NCBI GenBank assembly: GCA_023399465.1
Contig: JAEWPB010000006.1
Coordinates: 1-15,253 of the forward strand
Length of the DNA stretch: 15,253 bases
Direction: 5' to 3'
Source: Pseudomonadota bacterium
GTDB taxonomy: Bacteria; Pseudomonadota; Alphaproteobacteria; Rhizobiales; Rhizobiaceae
This document shows positions 7,457 through 13,545 of this stretch, in pieces (position 1 is the first letter of the stretch; every line of letters begins with the position of its first letter). The notes beneath the pieces were generated by a model, which saw only the letters and a program-made list of their open reading frames with translations, was not told the DNA's origin and made no database searches. Both the position numbers and the translations under genes were made by a program.

Positions 7457-8689
7457 TCAGGCCACACCTTGCCTCCGGAGAAGTTGGTAAATGCCGGCCT
7501 CATCGACACGGAGCAGAAGCCCGCGGGGGTCATCGGTCTTCGAAGCGCGCGCAAGTGCCAGGATCTCGTTTTCCGTCTCGGCATCAGCCTCGGAAACGTC
7601 CGTGGAAATGTCATCCGCTACGCCCTGATCTTCGTCGCCCTGGTCCGCGCCATCCGTTTCTCCGGAAACGGGAAGTGCGCCGATCACCCGGATCAACAGG
7701 AGCTCCGCATCCGCCGAAGCTTCGCCGCCTGCATTTTCCCCACCCGTGCCGGCGCCAGCTCCCAGATGCTCCTTCACCGCATCCTGAAGCTCCTGTACGT
7801 CCTCCAGCTTCTCGGCATTCTCCAGATTCTGGATGTCCTGCTTGCGTTCGGCCTTCGTTTCCGCATCCTCGACACGGCCCGGCGTGGAATGCGCCTCCTC
7901 GTGCTTCAATTCATCGATCGTCTTCGGGTCTGAGACATCCTCAAGCCGCTGCAGTACCTTGCGCATCTCCCGCGTCATCGCGCCTTCGCGTTCCGCCTTT
8001 TCCGCAAGCGCATCCTTGACCTCCCGCGCCGCCTCGCCCCAGGGATCGAGGATCGCGTCGATGACGTCCTGCGCCTTCAGACCCAGCTCTTTCAGCCCCG
8101 TCGTCTCCTCCAGGGCTTTTGCATTTTCGGGCAGGCCCGCGCGCTTCGCCATCAGCGCACGCGACATCAGGGCGCCGAAGTTCTCTTCTTCCCCGGTCAA
8201 GCCGGCAGCTTCGGCGATCCGGGCCGCCATTTCCGCCCGGGGATTTTGCTCGCCGACGGCCGTGCCGTTCAGGAGGGCGCGGACCTGCTCCTCGGAGGCC
8301 CCGAGAGACGTCAACGTGATCTTGACCGGCTCCCCTGCGGCATCGACCTTGTCGAAGGCAAGCATCGCCAGGGAATCGCTGAGGCGGCGGGCAAACGAAA
8401 AGCTTGATTCATCCCTGCCCTGGCTAACGCCTAAGGCCGAAGCGAAGCGCGAGATCAGGGTCGCCATGGGATCGGGATCCCCCTTCAGGGATCCGAAATA
8501 ATAGGCGCTGATCTTTTCCTTGGCTGCAGCGGAGGGCGGATCCGAGACGACACCGGCAAGTTTTGTGTCCTTGTCGGTGCCCTTAGCCTTGTCCTCGGCT
8601 TCCTGCCGCCGCGCTTCGATATCCTCTAGGATCGACCGGAGTTGATCCGTCGAGACCATGGCCGAGGATTGCTGCAAAGGCACCAACAT
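7457..8689 (-). CDS. Hypothetical helical/acidic protein (410 aa)
   Basis: Unrecognised. Residues 12-45 look like a charged helix. At 60-165 a helical segment includes ISAYYFGSL, SFARRLSDSLAML and PRAEMAARIAEAAG, and its pattern resembles residues 62-150 of the 573-residue neighbour. Residues 220-310 are dense in Lys/Glu with heptad-like spacing, probably coiled coil. A Gly/Ala/Asp-rich acidic linker (310-372) leads to a C-terminal block ending DEAGIYQLLRRQGVA, similar to the end of the 98-residue protein. There is no signal peptide or membrane helix. The start is ATG at 8689, with CGGAG 7 bases upstream; GTG at 8692 is an alternative. It lies 83 bases downstream of rnd, separated by repeat copy B, so it may have its own promoter as well as read-through. 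Confidence 0.72.
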   Translation of the reverse strand: MLVPLQQSSAMVSTDQLRSILEDIEARRQEAEDKAKGTDKDTKLAGVVSDPPSAAAKEKISAYYFGSLKGDPDPMATLISRFASALGVSQGRDESSFSFARRLSDSLAMLAFDKVDAAGEPVKITLTSLGASEEQVRALLNGTAVGEQNPRAEMAARIAEAAGLTGEEENFGALMSRALMAKRAGLPENAKALEETTGLKELGLKAQDVIDAILDPWGEAAREVKDALAEKAEREGAMTREMRKVLQRLEDVSDPKTIDELKHEEAHSTPGRVEDAETKAERKQDIQNLENAEKLEDVQELQDAVKEHLGAGAGTGGENAGGEASADAELLLIRVIGALPVSGETDGADQGDEDQGVADDISTDVSEADAETENEILALARASKTDDPRGLLLRVDEAGIYQLLRRQGVA

Positions 8690-8723
8690 CACCGCACTCC
8701 GATTGTGACATCACACGAATGCA

Positions 8724-8760
8724 GCCAAGGATAGGTCCCTGCGGTAAACCAAACTTTAAC
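8724..8760 (-). repeat. 37-bp repeat, copy B, with CtrA-like core
   Basis: Same structure as copy A: GCCAAGGATA, an 8-base spacer that differs, and an identical 19-base CGGTAAACCAAACTTTAAC. It lies 35 bases upstream of the 410-residue gene and 12 bases past the end of rnd, a promoter-like position. TAAA-CCAAACT-TTAAC matches the CtrA consensus with one mismatch. Confidence 0.75.
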
Positions 8761-8772
8761 CGTGTCGGCAGG

Positions 8773-9399
8773 TCAGCTGTGGGCGAAGATATCGGTTTCC
8801 TCCCAGCCGAGCAGGTCGAGCTTGGCGCGCGTCGGCAGGAAGGAGAAACATGCTTCCGCATGGTCCATACGACCGTCGCGAACGAGGCGTTCGCTGAGGC
8901 GGTCACGAAGCGCGTGCAGGTAGAGCACATCGGATGCCGCATACTCCAGCTGCGCCTGCGACAGCGTTTCCGCCGCCCAGTCGGACGACTGCTGCGCCTT
9001 GGAGATGTCGACCTCGAGCATCTCCTTGAGATTGTCCTTCAGCCCGTGGCGGTCGGTATAGGTCCGGCAAAGGCGCGAGGCGATCTTGGTGCAGAAAACC
9101 GGCGTCGTGGTGACGCCGAAGGTGTGGAACAGCACGGCAATGTCGAAGCGGCCGAAATGGAAGATCTTCTGGCGCGCCGGATCGGCGAGCATGGCCACCA
9201 GGTTCGGGGCCTCTTTCTGCCCGGCGGCAATGCGGATGACGTCGGCCGATCCGTCGCCCGGCGAAAGCTGCACCACGCACAGGCGATCGCGGCGGGGCAC
9301 GAGCCCGAGCGTCTCGGTATCGATGGCGATCGCGCCGGTATAACGGGCCGCGTCGTCGGCGGAAATGTCACCCACGTGGTAACGAATGGTCGGGGCCAT
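8773..9399 (-). CDS. rnd: Ribonuclease D-like 3'-5' exonuclease (short form)
   Basis: Predicted DEDDy-family 3'-5' exoribonuclease that trims structured RNAs such as tRNA precursors. The 208-residue product is essentially the catalytic domain. Exo I is IAIDTET (Asp27, Glu29), Exo II is FHFGRFDIAVL (Asp86), and Exo III is EYAASD (Tyr153, Asp157), so all metal ligands and the Tyr are present. The HRDC domains that follow in the roughly 375-residue E. coli enzyme are absent, a form common in Alphaproteobacteria. The start at 9399 is favoured because GGAG lies 6-7 bases upstream; a reading from 9429 adds ten residues without a ribosome site. It is divergent from the deoxyribosyltransferase gene. 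Confidence 0.9.
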   Translation of the reverse strand: MAPTIRYHVGDISADDAARYTGAIAIDTETLGLVPRRDRLCVVQLSPGDGSADVIRIAAGQKEAPNLVAMLADPARQKIFHFGRFDIAVLFHTFGVTTTPVFCTKIASRLCRTYTDRHGLKDNLKEMLEVDISKAQQSSDWAAETLSQAQLEYAASDVLYLHALRDRLSERLVRDGRMDHAEACFSFLPTRAKLDLLGWEETDIFAHS

Positions 9400-9556
9400 G
9401 AAATTCTCCGGGAACAGGTCTATCTTCATGCTGGCTATAGCGCAAAGCGCGCCTCGGCGGTACCGCTTTCATAGCAGAACAGCGGTGAGGAGGCGGATCG
9501 CTCCGCCCACGGCCGCAATTCAGAACTCACCAAATATAAGCAGGGCAGAAAGCATC

Positions 9557-10126
9557 ATGACGAAGAAGGTCTATCTCGCCGGACCGGAGGTCTTTCTCCC
9601 CAATGCACGCGACGTGCTCGAACGAAAGGCCGCCATGGTTTGTCACGCCGGCCTCATACCGCTTGCTCCGGGCGACCTCTCCTTCCCTCCCGTCGACAGC
9701 AAGGGGGCCCTTGCTGCGGCAATCAGTGCTCTCGATGAAGAAATGATGCAGGAGGCGGATGCCATCATCGCCAACCTGACGCCGTTTCGTGGTGTCGGCG
9801 CCGATACCGGTACTGCCTATGAGCTTGGTTTCATGTGCGCGCTCGGCAAGGCCGTGTTCGCCTATACCAATGTCTCCCACGACCATGGCCAGCGCATCAC
9901 CGACCACTACGCAGGCGCGGTAACTGCGGACGCGGACGGGCGGCTACGCGGCCCTGACGGACTGGCGGTGGAGGATTTCGGCCTCATCGACAATCTCATG
10001 CTCCATGCCGGCATCGAACGGCGTGGCGGCGTGATCGTCATCGGAGACGCCCCGGCGACCGCAATCTTTACCGATCTTGCCGCTTTCGAAGCCTGCGTGG
10101 CCATTGCCGCGAAGCAATTGCTCTAG
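9557..10126 (+). CDS. Nucleoside 2-deoxyribosyltransferase family protein
   Basis: A 189-residue member of the deoxyribosyltransferase/DNPH1-like fold, which cleaves or exchanges the N-glycosidic bond of (deoxy)nucleosides or nucleotides. Visible motifs are VYLAGPEVF at 5-13, the ADAIIANLTPFRG segment at 67-79 and ADTGTAYELGF at 82-92. Glu89 sits where the catalytic nucleophile lies in this family. The ALGKAVFAY strand follows. No signal peptide. The ATG is preceded by a modest GAAAG-type site, and a TATAAG lies 16 bases before it, so the leader would be very short. It is divergent from rnd. Role is likely nucleotide salvage or house-cleaning; whether it transfers or simply hydrolyses is not decidable here. 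Confidence 0.88.
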   Translation: MTKKVYLAGPEVFLPNARDVLERKAAMVCHAGLIPLAPGDLSFPPVDSKGALAAAISALDEEMMQEADAIIANLTPFRGVGADTGTAYELGFMCALGKAVFAYTNVSHDHGQRITDHYAGAVTADADGRLRGPDGLAVEDFGLIDNLMLHAGIERRGGVIVIGDAPATAIFTDLAAFEACVAIAAKQLL

Positions 10127-10461
10127 CCCACCATTGGGCCTTGGAGCGCGGCCGTCCGCAGCGCGTTCTTCTTGATCACCCCCTACCGAAGGCATGGGCA
10201 GACCCGAAACCGAAAAGAAGTCCCGGACCCGTACGCAACCAGTGGCAGGATAAAAACAGAACGCCGTATTTCTCCCGGGAAGACATCCGAGGATTGGCGC
10301 CGGGGCTTTGGCGGGTTCCGGCCATACAGCGCGAGCGGCAGCGCGCCGGCAATTTCGTAAGTGAACGCCCATCGGCACGCAACCGACCAATTCCTCGACA
10401 AGAACGGCACTGGAGCAATTGTAGAGTTATTGAGGTAACCCAAACGCCAAAGGCCTCCCTG

Positions 10462-10554
10462 GTGGGAAGCATTTTGATCCTGCTCTCGACTTCAATTTTG
10501 GCAAACTCAGGCCCATTCGGTCAGCAAGCTCGACACAAGATTGGCCCATCATAA
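10462..10554 (+). CDS. Doubtful 30-residue peptide ORF upstream of the PqqD-like gene
   Basis: A GTG start preceded by AAAGG at 8-base spacing opens a 30-codon frame that ends 70 bases before the PqqD-like gene. The predicted peptide has a hydrophobic stretch (GSILILLSTSILA) followed by a polar, Gly-containing end (NSGPFGQQARHKIGPS), resembling a short signal or leader plus a mature peptide. In-frame codons upstream (TPKASLV) place a Pro six residues before a Gly, partly like leaders read by PqqD-type domains. There is no Asp/Glu at lasso-ring positions. It may be chance; it is listed because peptide substrates are often missed. Confidence 0.22.
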   Translation: MGSILILLSTSILANSGPFGQQARHKIGPS

Positions 10555-10582
10555 GCTGGCGATAAACTCGCGACGTAAGATA

Positions 10583-10609
10583 TTGAAGCTCCACTGTCCC
10601 ATTTATGCA
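10583..10609 (+). promoter_or_regulatory. Weak candidate promoter of the five-gene cassette
   Basis: TTGAAG and TATGCA are separated by 15 bases, shorter than ideal. They lie just before the first cassette gene, which would give a leader of fewer than 10 bases. No other better -35/-10 pair was seen between 10400 and 10624. Confidence 0.2.
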
Positions 10610-10624
10610 TCTGAAAGCTAAGAC

Positions 10625-11056
10625 ATGCCTATCCAAGACCAGACCTATCGCCTCGCTGAGCCACATGTAACTGCAGAGGAATTTGACGGCGAATATGTTG
10701 TTCTCAACTTGGAGTCAGGCGAATATTTCAGCTTTGCAGGTCCGGCTGCGCTCGTTTGGCAAGGCCTTATCGAAGGTTTTAGCCCTAATCAGTTGACCTC
10801 TTCCCTTGACGCCGCTGGCGAGCGGGCGAATGAGGTGCGCAAATTCATTCAGCAAATTATCGATGCGGGACTTGTTGCAATCGGTGAGCCAGCTGGACGC
10901 TTGTTAACAAAAGATTTGCCGCAACAAATTTCCGAATCTTCCGGTGAGCTGGTGCTGGAAGCTTTTGATGATCTGGCTGCCCTTCTTGTGGCAGATCCCA
11001 TCCATGAAGTTGAAAGAGAAGCCGGCTGGCCTCATGTAGCGCCTCAAGAAGACTAA
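10625..11056 (+). CDS. PqqD-like (RRE-fold) protein with C-terminal tail
   Basis: A 143-residue protein whose residues 10-87 show the PqqD pattern: FDGEYVVLNLESGEYFSF, GPAALVWQGL, then a VRKFIQQIIDAGLV helix. PqqD-type domains (RiPP recognition elements) bind leader peptides and present them to modifying enzymes. A linker follows, then a tail at 107-143 containing LEAFDDLAALL and DPIHEVEREAGWP. That tail is longer than in stand-alone PqqD (about 90 residues) and looks conserved rather than random. The ribosome site is weak (AAAGCTAAG). It is the first gene of a low-GC operon; the kinase-like gene begins 13 bases after its stop. It probably acts as adaptor, or its own tail is the substrate. 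No signal peptide. Confidence 0.72.
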   Translation: MPIQDQTYRLAEPHVTAEEFDGEYVVLNLESGEYFSFAGPAALVWQGLIEGFSPNQLTSSLDAAGERANEVRKFIQQIIDAGLVAIGEPAGRLLTKDLPQQISESSGELVLEAFDDLAALLVADPIHEVEREAGWPHVAPQED

Positions 11057-11069
11057 GCTTTTCCAGTCG

Positions 11070-12119
11070 ATGGCGCTTACCATAGAAAATCTTGCCGGCT
11101 ACGCCGCGCAAAGCTGTATCGCGGCTAGTAGCATGTCTGCACCTGAGATCACTCGGTTTGCATGCAATCTGCCGCACTTATCCCTGACGGTTCATAGCTT
11201 CGGCTCTCAATTCCATCGATTGTGTGAGCGGTCTCTGGTCAATCTTCCGCAGCAAAATTCCAATCACACGGGCATGAACCTCGTCATCACCGACGAGAAT
11301 GTCAGCCCATCCTTATCAATCCCCGATTGGCAGGGCCGGCCTCCCGGTCTGGGAGATATCTATGAATGCCTTGAAGCCCGTGGTTTTGATGGCAGCTATG
11401 AAATCGACCTAAAAAACTGGCAATTTTTCTCGCCAGAACAGGGGCAAGGACTTTATCTGCTCCGAGAGACAGATGCCTATCCGCCATGGGAAGCTGCCTT
11501 TCCTCTGCGTAATTTCCTGCATTGGCATTATGCGAGGCAGGGTCGGCGTCTCATTCATGCGGCATCACTGGGCATAGATGGTCGTGGCGTTCTATTGGCT
11601 GGAGCCGGAGGAGCGGGCAAGTCTGGCACCACTTTGGCGGGCGTGTTGAACGGTCTGCAAAGCTGTGGTGACGATTACATCGGCTTGGACATCAACGGCC
11701 ATGAGGCCAATGTCTTTCCGGTCATGCGCTTGATGAAGCAGGATCCGAAAGGCCTGCTCCGACTTGGACTTGATGCGAATGATCCCGCTTTTGGCGATCT
11801 GAATTGGCAAGGAAAGCATGAATTCGATTTTGAAGGGCTGGTTCCTGAAAGCCGTGTCGAACAATTAGCCATTAAGGCGATCTTCCTTCCCCATATTGGC
11901 ATGTCAAAGAAGAGCAGGATTACGCGCGCCACAGCGCGTGAGGTGATGTTTTCCCTGATGCCAAATAACCTTCAGCAACTCCCAGGCCGGTACAAACAGG
12001 GCTTTAATTTACTAAGCCAGCTCTCACGCCAGTTGCCCGGCTACCACCTCGAACTAAGCCAAGACCCAAAAGAAATCAGCTCAACCATTGCTGAGTTCTT
12101 ATCGAAAGATTTCCCGTGA
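11070..12119 (+). CDS. HPr kinase-like (HprK-related) ATPase
   Basis: A 349-residue protein with an HprK-type P-loop core. LIHAASLGI (161-169) leads into Walker A GAGGAGKS at 178-185. The SCGDDYIGLD motif at 198-207 corresponds to the ADDxV catalytic acidic pair of HPr kinase (Asp201, Asp202). The N-terminal 150 residues (SFGSQFHRL and onwards) and the C-terminal QLPGYHLEL segment fit HprK-related proteins found beside PqqD-like genes, not true HprK of sugar regulation. It would phosphorylate a Ser, a peptide or a small molecule; the target is unknown. The ATG follows the PqqD-like gene by 13 bases, with no strong ribosome site, so translation may be coupled. It overlaps the next gene by 4 bases (GTGA). 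Ser kinases in lasso peptide clusters share this fold. Confidence 0.68.
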   Translation: MALTIENLAGYAAQSCIAASSMSAPEITRFACNLPHLSLTVHSFGSQFHRLCERSLVNLPQQNSNHTGMNLVITDENVSPSLSIPDWQGRPPGLGDIYECLEARGFDGSYEIDLKNWQFFSPEQGQGLYLLRETDAYPPWEAAFPLRNFLHWHYARQGRRLIHAASLGIDGRGVLLAGAGGAGKSGTTLAGVLNGLQSCGDDYIGLDINGHEANVFPVMRLMKQDPKGLLRLGLDANDPAFGDLNWQGKHEFDFEGLVPESRVEQLAIKAIFLPHIGMSKKSRITRATAREVMFSLMPNNLQQLPGRYKQGFNLLSQLSRQLPGYHLELSQDPKEISSTIAEFLSKDFP

Positions 12120-12868
12120 AATTATCGATTATGATGGCGGCCTGGAATGCCGAACAATTTATCAGCTATGCTTTACGATCCATTTTATCGCAAGGTGATG
12201 AGCTGAACGTTGAAGTCATTGTTATCAACGATGGATCAACGGATAATACCGGCGCTATCCTCGCCGAAATGTCAGCAGCGCATCCGCAAATTCGTGTCAT
12301 CACAACTGAAAACCAGGGCGTGACGCGCGCTCGCAATGAGGCATTAAGCGCTCTTGCCCCCGATACGGATCTCGTCAGCTTCCTAGACGCCGACGATCTA
12401 GTCCCACAAGGCCGATATAAGCGTGACCTTGATCTATTCAAAGCTGACCCCACACTTGATGTTACCTATGGTAATACCCTCTGGTTTCGCGAGGCGAGCG
12501 ACGATCAATTAGCACCTCGCGCCGGTTTTGAGACATTCTCCGGTCGCGGCGTACAGTTGGCATCCGGGACCTATCGTTATGAGCTAATCAAAAAAGTAGG
12601 CCCTTTTGACGTTGCGTTTAAACAGGCGGAAGACATGGACTTCATGCTTCGTCTATTCGAATTATCTCCAGTATATCAAATTATCGATGCGCCTTGTATC
12701 TATTATAGACGCCACGGTCATAACATGACCCATGACCTAACACAGGTGAAACGAGATTTTTCACGAGCACTCATGATGTCAATGAAGCGTCGAAAAGGGA
12801 AAAACATCGCGCCTTATCCCGCAGGACTATTCGATATTCAGGGCTTGGTTGAGGCCTACCAATGGTAA
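12116..12868 (+). CDS. Family 2 glycosyltransferase A
   Basis: A 250-residue GT-A fold glycosyltransferase. The nucleotide-binding strand LSIMMAAWNAEQFI at 3-16 is followed by VIVINDGSTDNT (34-45), TTENQGVTRARNEAL (63-77), the metal-binding SFLDADD at 88-94, and an AEDMDFMLRL acceptor/catalytic region at 171-180. YYRRHGHNMT (197-206) resembles the usual C-terminal His motif. It has no transmembrane helix and is therefore cytosolic or peripherally membrane-bound. The sugar donor and acceptor are unknown. Translation starts at GTG inside the GTGA shared with the kinase-like gene stop. The end overlaps the next gene by 7 bases. GC is lower than the chromosome backbone. Confidence 0.88.
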   Translation: MKLSIMMAAWNAEQFISYALRSILSQGDELNVEVIVINDGSTDNTGAILAEMSAAHPQIRVITTENQGVTRARNEALSALAPDTDLVSFLDADDLVPQGRYKRDLDLFKADPTLDVTYGNTLWFREASDDQLAPRAGFETFSGRGVQLASGTYRYELIKKVGPFDVAFKQAEDMDFMLRLFELSPVYQIIDAPCIYYRRHGHNMTHDLTQVKRDFSRALMMSMKRRKGKNIAPYPAGLFDIQGLVEAYQW

Positions 12869-13545
12869 GTTCATATGATGTCGTCATCCCGGCTTTTAAC
12901 GCCGGTAAAACATTGTCGGCTGCAGTTCAATCCGTATTAGCGCAGCACATTCTTCCGAGTAAAATTATCATCATTGATGATGGCTCGAAGGATGACACCG
13001 CCACGATCGCCACTTCTCTGAACGGCCCCATTGAAGTGCGCAGGCAAGACAATCAAGGTCCAGGCGCTGCAACAACAGCCGGCTTTGCACTTTGCGACGC
13101 CCCATTCATCGCGACACTGGATGCCGACGACATCTGGCTACCGCATAAGATTGAACAGCAGTTCGCTCAATTTGCGCAACACCCGGCACTCGCTGCCAGT
13201 TTTTGTAAGCTCGCCAATTTTTACACAGATCCTAGCGAGGCAGATTTTACCAATGCCCGTGGAGGCTGGTCGCGCAGCACGATGTTGATCAAGCATGAGG
13301 CCGTGAACGCCATTGGCCCCATTGTTGACCCTATCGGTAGGGCCGGGGAAATGATCGACTGGTTTGCACGTGGGCTTGAGCAAGGCCACCAGATGCTGGT
13401 CATGGATGAGGCTTTGGCATTACGGCGCATTCATAAGGACAGCCTGACCTATCAACATCAAGATCTGGCTACGAGCTATCTGCATGTTGCTCGTGCTGCG
13501 CTCATGAGACGGCGCGCAGCCAAACAAGGCAGTGATCCGCGATGA
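12862..13545 (+). CDS. Family 2 glycosyltransferase B
   Basis: A 227-residue GT-A glycosyltransferase, shorter and diverged from its neighbour. Motifs are YDVVIPAFNAGKTL (5-18), IIIIDDGSKDDT (35-46), DNQGPGAATTAGF (63-75), and the metal-binding ATLDADDIWLP at 84-94. At 162-171 the sequence is GEMIDWFARG in place of the common EDxD-type acceptor motif, and RRIHKDSLTY (188-197) closes the domain. No membrane segment. It sits between another glycosyltransferase and the nucleotidyltransferase, overlapping both (7 and 4 bases), so the three proteins are made in fixed proportion. This type of small GT2 commonly accompanies PqqD/HprK-like genes, from memory. Donor and acceptor unknown. Confidence 0.85.
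   Translation: MVSSYDVVIPAFNAGKTLSAAVQSVLAQHILPSKIIIIDDGSKDDTATIATSLNGPIEVRRQDNQGPGAATTAGFALCDAPFIATLDADDIWLPHKIEQQFAQFAQHPALAASFCKLANFYTDPSEADFTNARGGWSRSTMLIKHEAVNAIGPIVDPIGRAGEMIDWFARGLEQGHQMLVMDEALALRRIHKDSLTYQHQDLATSYLHVARAALMRRRAAKQGSDPR

Larger units (their letters stand above)
10127..10624. other. Transition region between chromosome backbone and the low-GC cassette
   Basis: About 500 bases without a gene I can firmly support. The first ~270 bases are GC-rich, like the backbone; from about 10400 the sequence turns AT-richer and merges into the cassette. A small GCCCA-CCAT-TGGGC hairpin follows the deoxyribosyltransferase stop but has no T-run. A plus-strand open frame covers 10141-10554, but its upper part has no recognisable protein character. 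Its last 30 codons are listed separately. A minus-strand open frame (10427-10666) contains a helix-turn-helix-like stretch, discussed in the findings. No tRNA, insertion-sequence ends or clear direct repeats were seen. Confidence 0.6.

Noticed and set aside
8742..8760. Sigma-28 (FliA) promoter in the 37-bp repeat
   Set aside because: TAAAGTTT on the minus strand is a perfect FliA -35, but the expected GCCGATAA -10 is not present at 11 bases, and rhizobia are not known to me to use FliA.
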